Shown piece after piece: positions 1 to 7,122 of a stretch of DNA of 64,000 nt. The position numbers and the translations under genes were made by a program. Origin of the DNA: Flavobacteriales bacterium (GTDB lineage: Bacteria; Bacteroidota; Bacteroidia; Flavobacteriales_F; PHOS-HE28); contig JADJWA010000001.1 of NCBI GenBank assembly GCA_016716605.1, positions 744,001 through 808,000 on the forward strand. The letters are read 5' to 3'. A model generated the notes under the pieces. The model ran no database searches, was not told the DNA's origin, and saw only the letters and a list, made by a program, of their open reading frames with translations. Position 1 is the first letter of the stretch, and each line of letters starts with the position of its first letter.

Positions 1-578
1 TGGCCGTGTACTTCGAGTACCGCTTGATGCGCGGCAACCGAACGGTGAAGGTGCATGCCGAGCGCTTCGAGGCCTTCCGCTCCCCGAATTGGCCAGCACT
101 GGCAGAGGCCGGTGTTCACCTGCGCTATGACCGCTCCGCGATCCTGCTGAACCGCAGCGGGCCGCTCAAGGTGCACGAGCGAGTCGATGCCCGGGTGGGG
201 GTGATCCGCTTATTCCCGGGGATCTCCGCGGAATGGGTGACGCATGCCTTGGGCACGCCCGGCCTGCGCGCGGCGCTGCTCACCACCTTCGGCAGCGGCA
301 ATGGCCCCACCGAACCGGAATTCATAGGGGCCCTGCGCAACGCGCGTGAGCGGGGCCTCCAACTGCTCAACGTGACCCAATGCGTGGGCGGCCGGGTGGA
401 GCAAGGCCGTTATGTGACCAGCCGTGCGTTCGTAGAGCTCGGCGTGATTCCCTGTGCCGACATGACCGTGGAGGCCACGCTTGCCAAGGCCATGTTCCTG
501 CTCTCCATGGAGCAGCCTGCGGAGGCCTTCGCCCAACGAATGGCGGCACCGATCGCCGGCGAGTTGACGTTGGGGTAA
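1..578 (+). CDS. ansA: L-asparaginase type I, C-terminal part (5' truncated by window edge)
   Basis: This is the last ~191 residues of a cytoplasmic-type asparaginase, which hydrolyses L-asparagine to L-aspartate and ammonia. The frame is open from base 3, so the GTG at 6 is an internal codon and not a start. Signatures seen are RGNRTVKVHAERFEAF, FPGIS, the GSGNGP loop and NVTQCVGGRVEQGRY, the order found in the C-terminal half of AnsA-type enzymes (about 340 residues in E. coli). The catalytic threonines lie in the missing N-terminal half, so activity cannot be judged here. The gene ends 124 bases before tRNA-Ser. The sequence between holds no further gene I can support. Confidence 0.85.
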   Translation, partial: AVYFEYRLMRGNRTVKVHAERFEAFRSPNWPALAEAGVHLRYDRSAILLNRSGPLKVHERVDARVGVIRLFPGISAEWVTHALGTPGLRAALLTTFGSGNGPTEPEFIGALRNARERGLQLLNVTQCVGGRVEQGRYVTSRAFVELGVIPCADMTVEATLAKAMFLLSMEQPAEAFAQRMAAPIAGELTLG

Positions 579-702
579 CATGCCAGCCCTTCCGCTCGCT
601 GCCTATCCTGCGCCACTTCCTGTGCAGCCCTTGCAGCACAAGTCGGATTGCTACCTTGGCCGCCCTTCGGAAAGGCCAGGAACCGCCTTCCCGACCATAA
701 CT

Positions 703-792
703 GGAGAGATGGCCGAGTGGTTGAAGGCGCGCGCCTGGAAAGTGCGTTTACCTGAAAGGGTAACGGGGGTTCGAATCCCTCTCTCTCCGCCA
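703..792 (+). tRNA. tRNA-Ser (anticodon GGA)
   Basis: The acceptor arms GGAGAGA (703-709) and TCTCTCC (782-788) pair perfectly, with discriminator G789 and an encoded CCA (790-792). The anticodon stem CGCGC/GTGCG encloses loop CTGGAAA, with anticodon GGA at 737-739. The long variable arm (TTTACC..GGGTAA) marks a class II tRNA, and the T arm carries GGTTCGAATC. It reads UCC/UCU serine codons. Confidence 0.97.
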
Positions 793-800
793 TTGCGGAT

Positions 801-877
801 CGGCGGCGGAGCCGCCGCATCATCTGCGACGGCGGCGAGCGAAGCTTGCTTCGGCGAGCCGACGATGCAGATGATGC
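801..877. repeat. Palindromic element just downstream of tRNA-Ser
   Basis: Three nested inverted repeats lie here. CGGCGGC/GCCGCCG (801-807, 811-817) is a perfect 7-bp stem with a 3-base loop and could end tRNA transcription, although no T-run follows. GCATCATCTGC (817-827) is the exact reverse complement of GCAGATGATGC (867-877). CGAAGC/GCTTCG (840-845, 848-853) lies inside that pair. This resembles repetitive extragenic palindromes, but no second genomic location is visible in the window. Confidence 0.6.
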
Positions 878-1060
878 AAGGCCCGAAGGTCCGTCGATCT
901 GCAATGAAGCCCTCCCCAACGGGAAAGGCCGACGAAGGAGGCCAATCCCTTTCCCGCCTTCACGGCGAGCCGACGATGCAGATGATGCAAGGCCCGAAGG
1001 GCCATCGATCAGCAATGAATCCCTCCCCAACGGGAAAGGCCGACGAAGGAGGCCAATCCC
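852..1060 (+). repeat. Two ~98-bp direct repeats, 111-bp period
   Basis: Copies at 852-949 and 963-1060 are nearly identical, with only a few substitutions around 890-910 versus 1001-1021, and a ~14-bp unrelated spacer. Each carries the GCAGATGATGC arm and a run of purine-rich GAAGGAGGCC. A long open frame passes through the repeats into exbB, but codon content there is not protein-like. I therefore treat the block as non-coding. Bases 1061-1217 form the exbB leader, where I see nothing else. Confidence 0.75.
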
Positions 1061-1217
1061 CCTCATTGCAGGGAGCTCAACCTCCAATCAGCAACCGGCC
1101 AGGATTCGGGCGCTCGCCCTACCCCTCAACCGGTTCGTCGCTTCGATCCAACCCGCATCTTTGACCCGCTCTCAACGGAACCAACCGACAACAACCCCCT
1201 CACGCAACCCTTCACAC

Positions 1218-1979
1218 ATGGTACGCAAGTTCTTGTCACTCTGCATGGCGGCCTTCGTCGGCCTCAGCCTGCTCACCACCCCGGTCATGGCGCAGAACGC
1301 CCCAGCCGCTGCATCTACCGAAGTGACCGATGCCGCCCCGGCCGGTGGCCACCAGATGCTGAAGCAGCGCTTCATCGAGGGCGACCCGACCTACATGGCC
1401 CCGGTGCTCCTGTGCCTGATTCTTGGCTTGGCCATGGTCATCGAGCGCATCATCTACCTCAACATGGCTAACACCAACACCACGAAGCTCCTCAGCAATG
1501 TGGAGGATGCGCTAAAGTCGGGTGGCATCGATGCGGCCCAGGAGGTGTGCCGCAACACCCGCGGCCCCATCGGCGGCATCTTCTATCAGGGCCTCGACCG
1601 CGCCCACGAGGGCGTCGAGATCGCCGAGAAGAGCATCGTGGCCTATGGTGGCGTGGAAGTGGGCCGCCTAGAGCGCGGCTTGCCTTGGATCGCCCTGTTC
1701 ATCGCCCTGGCCCCCATGCTTGGGTTCATGGGCACCGTGATCGGGATGATCGAGGCCTTCGACCAGATCGCGGCCGCCAACAACATCAGCCCGGCCATCG
1801 TGGCTGGCGGTATCAAGATCGCGCTGCTCACCACCGTGTTCGGCCTCATCGTCGCCATCATCCTGCAGATTTTCTACAACTACCTGCAGAGCAAGATCGA
1901 CAGCATCACCGGCCAGATGGAGGAGGCCTCCATCAGCTTGGTGGACCTGCTGGTGAAGACCAACACGAGCAAGCACTAA
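1218..1979 (+). CDS. exbB: ExbB/TolQ/MotA-family proton channel subunit
   Basis: A 253-residue inner-membrane protein that, with ExbD, converts proton motive force into mechanical work, typically on TonB. The ATG at 1218 is chosen because it opens a clear signal/TM segment (MVRKFLSLCMAAFVGLSL..VMAQ); the frame extends 124 codons upstream only through the repeat patch. Domain order: N-terminal hydrophobic segment, TM near residues 55-75 (APVLLCLILGLAMVIERI), a cytoplasmic region with the Cys-Arg-Asn segment, then the paired TM helices LPWIALFIALAPMLGFMGTVIGMI and AIVAGGIKIALLTTVFGLIVAIILQI that define the family. It heads a tight four-gene unit (4-bp gap to the next gene). No tonB is present in the window. 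Confidence 0.9.
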   Translation: MVRKFLSLCMAAFVGLSLLTTPVMAQNAPAAASTEVTDAAPAGGHQMLKQRFIEGDPTYMAPVLLCLILGLAMVIERIIYLNMANTNTTKLLSNVEDALKSGGIDAAQEVCRNTRGPIGGIFYQGLDRAHEGVEIAEKSIVAYGGVEVGRLERGLPWIALFIALAPMLGFMGTVIGMIEAFDQIAAANNISPAIVAGGIKIALLTTVFGLIVAIILQIFYNYLQSKIDSITGQMEEASISLVDLLVKTNTSKH

Positions 1980-1983
1980 GTAC

Positions 1984-2373
1984 ATGCATCAGAGCTCCAA
2001 CCTCATCGGCCGAATCGCGCAATGGGCTATCATGGGCCTGGGTGTGCTGTTCATCATCATGATCTGGACCGGCAGCGATGCCGGCATCTCCGGCGGGCTG
2101 TGGGTCACCTACATCGCCTTCGTCATCGCCACGCTGATCACGCTCGTGTTCGCAGCGTTCGGTGTCAACCGCAAATCGATGATCGGCATCGGGATCTTCG
2201 CGGTGGTCATGCTCATCGCCTATCTCATCGCCGACGGCTCAACCCGCCCGGAATGGAACATCACCGAGAGCACCTCGAAGCTGATCGGCGCCGGCATCGG
2301 CATGGCGGTGGTCGGGGTCGTGGCCGCCATCGGAACGATTCTCTACGGAGAGGTCACCCGAATGCTCAAGTGA
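1984..2373 (+). CDS. Small multi-pass membrane protein between exbB and exbD
   Basis: I do not recognise a named family with certainty. The 129-residue protein has four hydrophobic segments, roughly residues 10-28, 38-58, 65-83 and 101-122. The C-terminus is short and basic and no catalytic motif is visible. It sits 4 bp after exbB and 7 bp before the first exbD, so it is almost certainly cotranscribed and may be an accessory subunit of the ExbB/ExbD motor. Similar small proteins occupy this slot in other Bacteroidota as I recall, but I could not check this. Confidence 0.75.
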   Translation: MHQSSNLIGRIAQWAIMGLGVLFIIMIWTGSDAGISGGLWVTYIAFVIATLITLVFAAFGVNRKSMIGIGIFAVVMLIAYLIADGSTRPEWNITESTSKLIGAGIGMAVVGVVAAIGTILYGEVTRMLK

Positions 2374-2380
2374 ACACGCT

Positions 2381-3112
2381 ATGCTGAAGAAACGCGCCAA
2401 GTCAGGCCCGGGCGAGATCAATGCCGGCTCGATGGCCGACATCGCCTTCCTGCTGCTGATCTTCTTCCTGGTGACCACCACCATGGATACCGATGTGGGC
2501 ATCCTGCGCTTGCTGCCGCCGGTGGTGGAAACCCCGCCGGATCCGGATGTCATCAATAAGCGCAATGTCTATGAGGTTCTGGTGAACGATGCCGATCAGC
2601 TCCTGGTCGAAGGGGAGCCCATGGATATCAAGGAATTGCGCGCCGGGGCCAAGGAGTTCATGACCAACCCTTCGAATCTGGAGAACCTTCCCGCGAAAAC
2701 GAAAGTGAGCGCGGCATTCTGCCGGGAGCAGCTCAGCCTCAACAAGGGATGGCTCACTGCGGCTTCTGATACCTCAAAGGCCCGCTTCGAGGACGCCATC
2801 AAGAAGTGGGAGGGAAAATTGAAAGCGATCGATCTTCTGAAGGAGGAATTCTACGAGCTCCCGAACGAGGCGCTCATCTCCTTGCAGACCGGCTCCAAGA
2901 CCAGCTACAATATGTACGTGCAGGTGCAGAACGAACTGGAATCAGGGATCCGCGAACTGCGCGACGAGCTGAGCACGGAGAAGTTCGGCCGCAAGTTCAC
3001 CGAGCTCGATGAGAAGGCGGACGAGGACCAGGAGCGGATCAAGGCCATCCGGCTGGTGTACCCGCAGCGCATCTCGGAGGCCGAACCGGTTGACCTTACC
3101 AAGAAGAACTGA
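2381..3112 (+). CDS. exbD: ExbD/TolR-family biopolymer transport protein, long form
   Basis: A 243-residue single-pass protein. The N-terminal cytoplasmic stub is followed by one TM helix (MADIAFLLLIFFLVTTTM) with the conserved membrane aspartate near residue 20. The periplasmic domain starts LPPVVETPPDPDVINKRNVYEVLVN. ExbD proteins are usually 130-160 residues. The extra length is a polar, helix-rich, probably coiled-coil stretch (about residues 85-180, including RFEDAIKKWEGKLKAIDLL) inserted before the family's later strand region (ALISLQTGSKTSYNMYVQVQN). The second exbD lies 5 bp downstream. Confidence 0.85.
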   Translation: MLKKRAKSGPGEINAGSMADIAFLLLIFFLVTTTMDTDVGILRLLPPVVETPPDPDVINKRNVYEVLVNDADQLLVEGEPMDIKELRAGAKEFMTNPSNLENLPAKTKVSAAFCREQLSLNKGWLTAASDTSKARFEDAIKKWEGKLKAIDLLKEEFYELPNEALISLQTGSKTSYNMYVQVQNELESGIRELRDELSTEKFGRKFTELDEKADEDQERIKAIRLVYPQRISEAEPVDLTKKN

Positions 3113-3117
3113 TCGCC

Positions 3118-3570
3118 ATGTCGCGCTTCAAGGAAAAGAAAGGATCCACGCCGGCCATCAGCACGGCCTCATTGCCCGACATCATCTTCATGCTCCTCTT
3201 CTTCTTCATGGTCACCACCGTGATGCGCGAAGTGGACCTGAAGGTGAAGGTGGTGCTGCCCGAAGCCAACGAAGTGGCCAAGCTCGAGGACAAGGCCCTG
3301 GTCGATTACCTCTACATCGGCCCGCCCAATGACAAATCACGCGGCACCGAGCCCCTACTGCAGCTCAACGACGACTTCGCGACCCTCAGTGAGATCGACG
3401 CCTTCGTGGTGGCCGGAAACGAGCGGCGCGATGAAGTGCTCCGCGGCAAGATCACCCGCTCCCTGAAGGTGGACAAGGACACCTACATGAAGTTCGTGAC
3501 CGATGTGAAGCAGGAGCTGCGCAAGAGCAACGCCCTGAAGATCAATTACAGCACCTCGCGCGGCCGCTGA
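3118..3570 (+). CDS. exbD: ExbD/TolR-family biopolymer transport protein, short form
   Basis: A 150-residue second ExbD. It has one TM helix (LPDIIFMLLFFFMVTTVM) with the conserved aspartate and the typical periplasmic start REVDLKVKVVLPEANEVAKLEDK. The C-terminus is a mixed alpha/beta domain ending KINYSTSRGR. Two different ExbD partners after one ExbB are common in Bacteroidota and may allow mixed dimers. It is the last gene of the unit; a strong hairpin begins 13 bp after the stop. Confidence 0.88.
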   Translation: MSRFKEKKGSTPAISTASLPDIIFMLLFFFMVTTVMREVDLKVKVVLPEANEVAKLEDKALVDYLYIGPPNDKSRGTEPLLQLNDDFATLSEIDAFVVAGNERRDEVLRGKITRSLKVDKDTYMKFVTDVKQELRKSNALKINYSTSRGR

Positions 3571-3583
3571 GCGAACCTTGTTC

Positions 3584-3618
3584 ATGCAGAATGGCCGCCG
3601 CAAGCGGCCGTTCTGCAT
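3584..3618. terminator. Bidirectional hairpin terminator between exbD and DUF6427 gene
   Basis: ATGCAGAATGGCCGC (3584-3598) pairs with GCGGCCGTTCTGCAT (3604-3618) over 15 positions with a single wobble and a 5-base loop. It lies exactly between two convergent genes, so it can serve both strands. Confidence 0.8.
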
Positions 3619-3631
3619 TCTTAATGACCCG

Positions 3632-4609
3632 TCAAATCGCCGACCACCGCACCCACAGGGCCAAGCCGGTCAAGCCGGACAGCGCAAGCTCAGCCAACCA
3701 GGCCCGCTTCGGCTTCAGGAATGGGTAAGCCACGAGCACCCCGAGCGGCAGGGCTGCCAGTACAGCCGGGAAGCCGCCATGCATGAGTCCGAGCAGCGAG
3801 ATCACTGCCGCCAACGCCAGCGTGAGCGCCAGCAAGGCCAGACGAAGGTTCTTGCCGCGCATCACGCTGTGCGCATAGCTCCCGACGAAGGCAGCGGCCG
3901 CAGACAGCACCACGGGGGCCAGCAGGCACACGAAGCCTTTGCGCGCGGCGGCATCCCAGAGCACCGCTGGCTGCATCGCTTCGGGCATCACCGTATGCAG
4001 CGGCCGCCACGGCGTGAGGCCAACCAAGTGAAGGGTGAGCCAAGTGAGGCCGAAGACGACCGCAACGGCGAGCACCGGCAGCAGGTATTCACGCCACGCG
4101 AATGGCCTGATGAGCGACGTGCTGCTCCAGAGCACCACCAGCAGCAAGGCATACGGCAGGTAGCACAAGGATGCCAGCCCGATGAGCAGCCCCGCATCGA
4201 ATAACGCGGCCAGCGCCGGACCCGTGTTGCTTATTGACCATGACCGCAGCAGCGCGAAGAGTACCAGCGGCAACCCGAGCAGCGCCGGATCATAGGCCCC
4301 AGGGCCGCAAACGCCGGCCAGCACCACCGGGAAGGTGAGCACCGCCAGGTGATTGCGCCGGTCCATCAGCTCCAAGGAATTGATCAGTACGGCGAGCTGC
4401 ATCGCAATGGCTGTGATCAGCATGATGCCCAGCATCCCATGCGCCCATGCCTTGTCGCCCAACGCCTGATGCACCAGTTCGGCCACCGGCATCAAAGGGC
4501 CCGTTGACACCGGATGATGCCAGAGCGAAGGTGCGAATAAGGCCACCGACACCATCGGCGCGGACACCAGCACAGCAGGCTGGTTGCTGCGGAAGAAGGC
4601 GGCGAGCAT
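3632..4609 (-). CDS. Polytopic membrane protein, DUF6427-like
   Basis: A 325-residue protein with about nine to ten hydrophobic segments and no recognisable enzymatic motif. The start is set at MLAAFFRSNQPAVL (ATG at 4609), because DUF6427 proteins begin with a short motif of this kind; longer reads to 4702 add a proline-rich tail without membrane character. The assignment rests on this start, the overall topology and the neighbourhood: DUF6427 and DUF6341 genes sit beside purD in many Flavobacteriia. The function is unknown. It faces the exbD terminator and is divergent from the DUF6341-like gene. Confidence 0.65.
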   Translation of the reverse strand: MLAAFFRSNQPAVLVSAPMVSVALFAPSLWHHPVSTGPLMPVAELVHQALGDKAWAHGMLGIMLITAIAMQLAVLINSLELMDRRNHLAVLTFPVVLAGVCGPGAYDPALLGLPLVLFALLRSWSISNTGPALAALFDAGLLIGLASLCYLPYALLLVVLWSSTSLIRPFAWREYLLPVLAVAVVFGLTWLTLHLVGLTPWRPLHTVMPEAMQPAVLWDAAARKGFVCLLAPVVLSAAAAFVGSYAHSVMRGKNLRLALLALTLALAAVISLLGLMHGGFPAVLAALPLGVLVAYPFLKPKRAWLAELALSGLTGLALWVRWSAI

Positions 4610-4683
4610 GGGGGCGAAGGTCGGGATGGGGGGCGATGGGCGATCGCGATCCATGGATGACAACAGTGCCAACTCCCCCCTCC

Positions 4684-4691
4684 TATCTTCG
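4684..4691 (+). promoter_or_regulatory. Putative -7 box TATCTTCG
   Basis: It matches a GC-shifted form of the Bacteroidota -7 element and lies 22 bases before the ATG of the DUF6341-like gene. No clear -33 element is visible. Confidence 0.45.
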
Positions 4692-4713
4692 CCCCGCTTC
4701 ACGCCTTACCGCC

Positions 4714-4893
4714 ATGCAAGACTTCGCATTCGCTCTCGGCCATTTCATGGAGTGGACCTTCAAGATCCTCGAGAAGATGGGCTGGATGCCCGTCACGCTC
4801 ACCAGCATCACGCTCTTCGTGGGCATGCTGTACTGGCTCAACCTGCAGGGCAAGTACAACCGCAAGGCCAAGGCCAACGGCACCATGGCCTGA
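4714..4893 (+). CDS. Small single-pass membrane protein, DUF6341-like
   Basis: A 59-residue protein. An amphipathic N-terminus (MQDFAFALGHFMEWTFKILE) is followed by one TM helix (MPVTLTSITLFVGMLYWL) and a basic cytoplasmic tail. Size, layout and position between purD and the DUF6427-like gene fit DUF6341, a Flavobacteriia family of unknown role. The ATG at 4714 is preferred over an upstream in-frame start at 4447, because the latter would overlap the divergent gene and lacks protein-like content. The stop lies 21 bases from the purD stop (convergent). Confidence 0.65.
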   Translation: MQDFAFALGHFMEWTFKILEKMGWMPVTLTSITLFVGMLYWLNLQGKYNRKAKANGTMA

Positions 4894-4914
4894 GCGCCTC
4901 CAGGCGAATCGGCC

Positions 4915-6228
4915 TTATGGTTTCACCGCTGCAGCCGCGCGCTGCGTGGGCTGCTTCACCAGGTCCTTCCCGATGTCGTCCCGGCGGTAGCGCCCCTCAA
5001 AGCTGATGGTGTCCGCTGCACGGTAGGCGGAGGCGATCGCGCTCTCCAGGTCCTTGCCGATGCCGGTGACGCTGAGCACGCGCCCGCCATCGGTCACCAG
5101 CGAATCGTTCTTTGTTCGGGTGCCCGCTTGGAACACGTAGGCATCGCGCACCTGCTCCACGCCGGTGATAGGCTTGCCCTTCTCGTATTCGCCGGGGTAG
5201 CCTGCTGAAGCGAGCACGATGGTCACGGCGGTGCGGTCATCCACATCCACATGGCGCTCGCTGAGCGTGCCCGTGGCGATGCCTTCGAAGAGATCGAGCA
5301 AATCGCTCTTCAGGCGGGGTAGGATCGCTTGCGTCTCGGGGTCGCCCAAGCGCACATTGTACTCGATCACGTAGGGGTCGCCATTCACGTTCATAAGTCC
5401 CATGAAGAGGAAGCCCTGATAGGCGAGGCCATCCTTCTTCATGCCGCGCACGGTGGGCGCCGCCACGCGGTCATGCACCTTCTGCATGAAATCCTTGTCG
5501 GCGAAGGTCACCGGTGATACCGCGCCCATGCCGCCTGTGTTGGGGCCGCTGTCGCCGTTGCCGATGCGCTTGTAGTCCTTGGCGGCGGGCAGCATCTTGA
5601 ACGCATCGCCGTCGGTGATCAGGAAGGCGCTGCACTCCACGCCCTTCAGGTGCTGCTCGATCACCACGCGCTCGCCGGCCTCTCCGAAGCGGCCGCTCTG
5701 CAGCATGTCGCGCAGCGCCTTGGCCGCCTCCTTCTTGTCGTTGGTGATGATCACGCCCTTGCCGGCTGCGAGGCCATCGGCCTTCACCACGTAGGGCGCG
5801 TTCACGCGGTCGAGGTGCTCGATGGCGTCTTGCAACTGGCCCTTCGTGAAGGTGCGGTGCGCCGCCGTGGGGATGTTGTGGCGGAACATGAACTCCTTCG
5901 CGAAATCCTTGCTGCCCTCGAGGCGTGCGCCCTCGGCCTTGGGACCGATCACCGTGACGCCGGCGAGCTTCGGGTCCTCCGCGATCCGGTTGTGCAGGCC
6001 ATCCACCAACGGGCCTTCGGGGCCCACCACCACGATGCGGATATTCTTCTCCAGGATGAAGTTGCGAAGGGCCTTGTGGTCAGCGGGGTCGATCTCTGCG
6101 GATCGGCCATGGCGCAAGGTGCCGGGGTTGCCGGGCGCCACGAAGAGCGCATCGAGCAAGGAGCTCTGCGCGATCTTCCAAGCCAGCGCATGCTCGCGTC
6201 CGCCGCCGCCGATCAAGAGAACATTCAT
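4915..6228 (-). CDS. purD: Phosphoribosylamine-glycine ligase (GAR synthetase)
   Basis: PurD catalyses the ATP-dependent joining of 5-phosphoribosylamine and glycine in purine synthesis. The 437-residue product matches the family length (429 in E. coli). It starts with the nucleotide-binding MNVLLIGGGGREHALAWKI. Central ATP-grasp features are KADGLAAGKGVIITN, RVVIEQHLKGVECSAFLITDG, DYKRIGNGDSGPNTGGMGA and the metal site segment YNVRLGDPETQAILPRLKSDL. The start at 6228 is fixed by this N-terminus; upstream codons are not conserved in type. It is transcribed alone between a repeat-bearing spacer and the convergent DUF6341-like gene. Confidence 0.97.
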   Translation of the reverse strand: MNVLLIGGGGREHALAWKIAQSSLLDALFVAPGNPGTLRHGRSAEIDPADHKALRNFILEKNIRIVVVGPEGPLVDGLHNRIAEDPKLAGVTVIGPKAEGARLEGSKDFAKEFMFRHNIPTAAHRTFTKGQLQDAIEHLDRVNAPYVVKADGLAAGKGVIITNDKKEAAKALRDMLQSGRFGEAGERVVIEQHLKGVECSAFLITDGDAFKMLPAAKDYKRIGNGDSGPNTGGMGAVSPVTFADKDFMQKVHDRVAAPTVRGMKKDGLAYQGFLFMGLMNVNGDPYVIEYNVRLGDPETQAILPRLKSDLLDLFEGIATGTLSERHVDVDDRTAVTIVLASAGYPGEYEKGKPITGVEQVRDAYVFQAGTRTKNDSLVTDGGRVLSVTGIGKDLESAIASAYRAADTISFEGRYRRDDIGKDLVKQPTQRAAAAVKP

Positions 6229-6340
6229 CAGGATCCGATTTGCTGCAAAGGAAGGTCCGGCCGTTCTGCTGGCATGACAGGAGTTATCAACCTGTGTTGA
6301 GGTCGAGGGCCGGCCACGACTCCTGCAACCCCTCAACCGG

Positions 6341-6377
6341 TCATTGCGACCGCGAGGAACGAAGCGGGAAGCAATAA
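6341..6377. repeat. TCATTGCGA...GAAGCAAT palindromic repeat
   Basis: ATTGC (6343-6347) and GCAAT (6371-6375) flank an inner CCGC/GCGG pair. The sequence resembles the TCATTGCGAGC-GAAGCAATC type of dispersed intergenic repeat seen in many unrelated bacteria. It lies 5 bp from the stop of the peroxiredoxin-like gene, in the spacer upstream of purD, and could act as a terminator stem. Confidence 0.5.
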
Positions 6378-6381
6378 CCTA

Positions 6382-7011
6382 CTAGTGCTGATGCGCCAGT
6401 CGCTTGATGCTGCAGCCGATGTTGCGCGTGCTGCTGGGATCCGCGGCCTTGCCCTCAACCATGTTCGAGATGGCGTTGTAGGCCCAGCGCTCCTTCACAT
6501 CGCTGGCCTTGGCCACGTTGTCGTCAATGGCGCCCTTGTACGCGAGCTTGTGGTTCTTGTCGAAGAGGAACACGTGCGGCGTGGTGCGCGCGCCGAAGGC
6601 GTCGGCCACCTTGTGCCCTTCATCGAGCAGGTAGGCGCCGATGTAGTTCTTCTCCTTGTAGCGCGCCTGCATCTCCGCGAAGCCATCGCCCTGGTCGCGC
6701 TTGGCCTCGTTGCTGTTGATCAGCACCACCGGAACGCCGAAGCGCGCACCCACGGCCATCAGCTCCGGGTAGCGGCCTTCCCAGCCCTCGCTGCCCTCCG
6801 AGCCGATCACGAAGGGGCAGGTGTTGCACGAGAAGATCACCAGCGTGCCGTTGCGGCCAGCAAGACCCTTCAACGTGGCCATCTCGCCATCCACGTTCTT
6901 CATCTTCACATCGGCAGCGGGCATGGCATCGCCGATGTTGAGGTTGGGCAGCTCGTGCGCGGCGATGGCCATTGCGCCAAGGGCGACAAGTGAAATGGTT
7001 TTCAGGAGCAT
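6382..7011 (-). CDS. Thioredoxin-fold peroxiredoxin-like protein (CNTC motif)
   Basis: A 209-residue protein with a probable signal peptide (MLLKTISLVALGAMAIAAHE). The thioredoxin/AhpC-type fold shows as IGDAMPAADVKM, then TLVIFSCNTCPFVIGSEG with a CxxC redox pair, then the cis-proline region ARTTPHVFLFDKNHKLAYKGAIDD. It ends GCSIKR, a tail shared by the PRX_like1 subgroup. It probably handles periplasmic thiol redox or peroxide; the substrate is unknown. The same strand stays open far upstream across rpoN, but that part is an antisense shadow. The ATG at 7011 is preferred because the signal peptide begins there. Confidence 0.8.
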   Translation of the reverse strand: MLLKTISLVALGAMAIAAHELPNLNIGDAMPAADVKMKNVDGEMATLKGLAGRNGTLVIFSCNTCPFVIGSEGSEGWEGRYPELMAVGARFGVPVVLINSNEAKRDQGDGFAEMQARYKEKNYIGAYLLDEGHKVADAFGARTTPHVFLFDKNHKLAYKGAIDDNVAKASDVKERWAYNAISNMVEGKAADPSSTRNIGCSIKRLAHQH

Positions 7012-7107
7012 GGTGCGTGTTGTTGTGAGGCGCGAAGGTATCAGCACGGAATGCGCGCGCCGACCGAACCGGGCGGCAACGTTCCGCCCGCCCTGAACTC
7101 CCCCCCG

Positions 7108-7115
7108 TATTTTCG
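7108..7115 (+). promoter_or_regulatory. Putative -7 box TATTTTCG for rpoN
   Basis: It fits TAnnTTCG and lies only 7 bases before the rpoN ATG, which would give a very short or leaderless transcript. Confidence 0.35.
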
Positions 7116-7122
7116 CCCCGTC

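Noticed and set aside
846..1217. 124-codon N-terminal extension of ExbB
   Set aside because: It runs through the duplicated repeat patch, has no protein-like composition, and the signal/TM start lies at 1218.
4894..4914. Terminator between the DUF6341-like gene and purD
   Set aside because: CGCCT-CC-AGGCG has only a 2-base loop and cannot form a stable hairpin of useful length.
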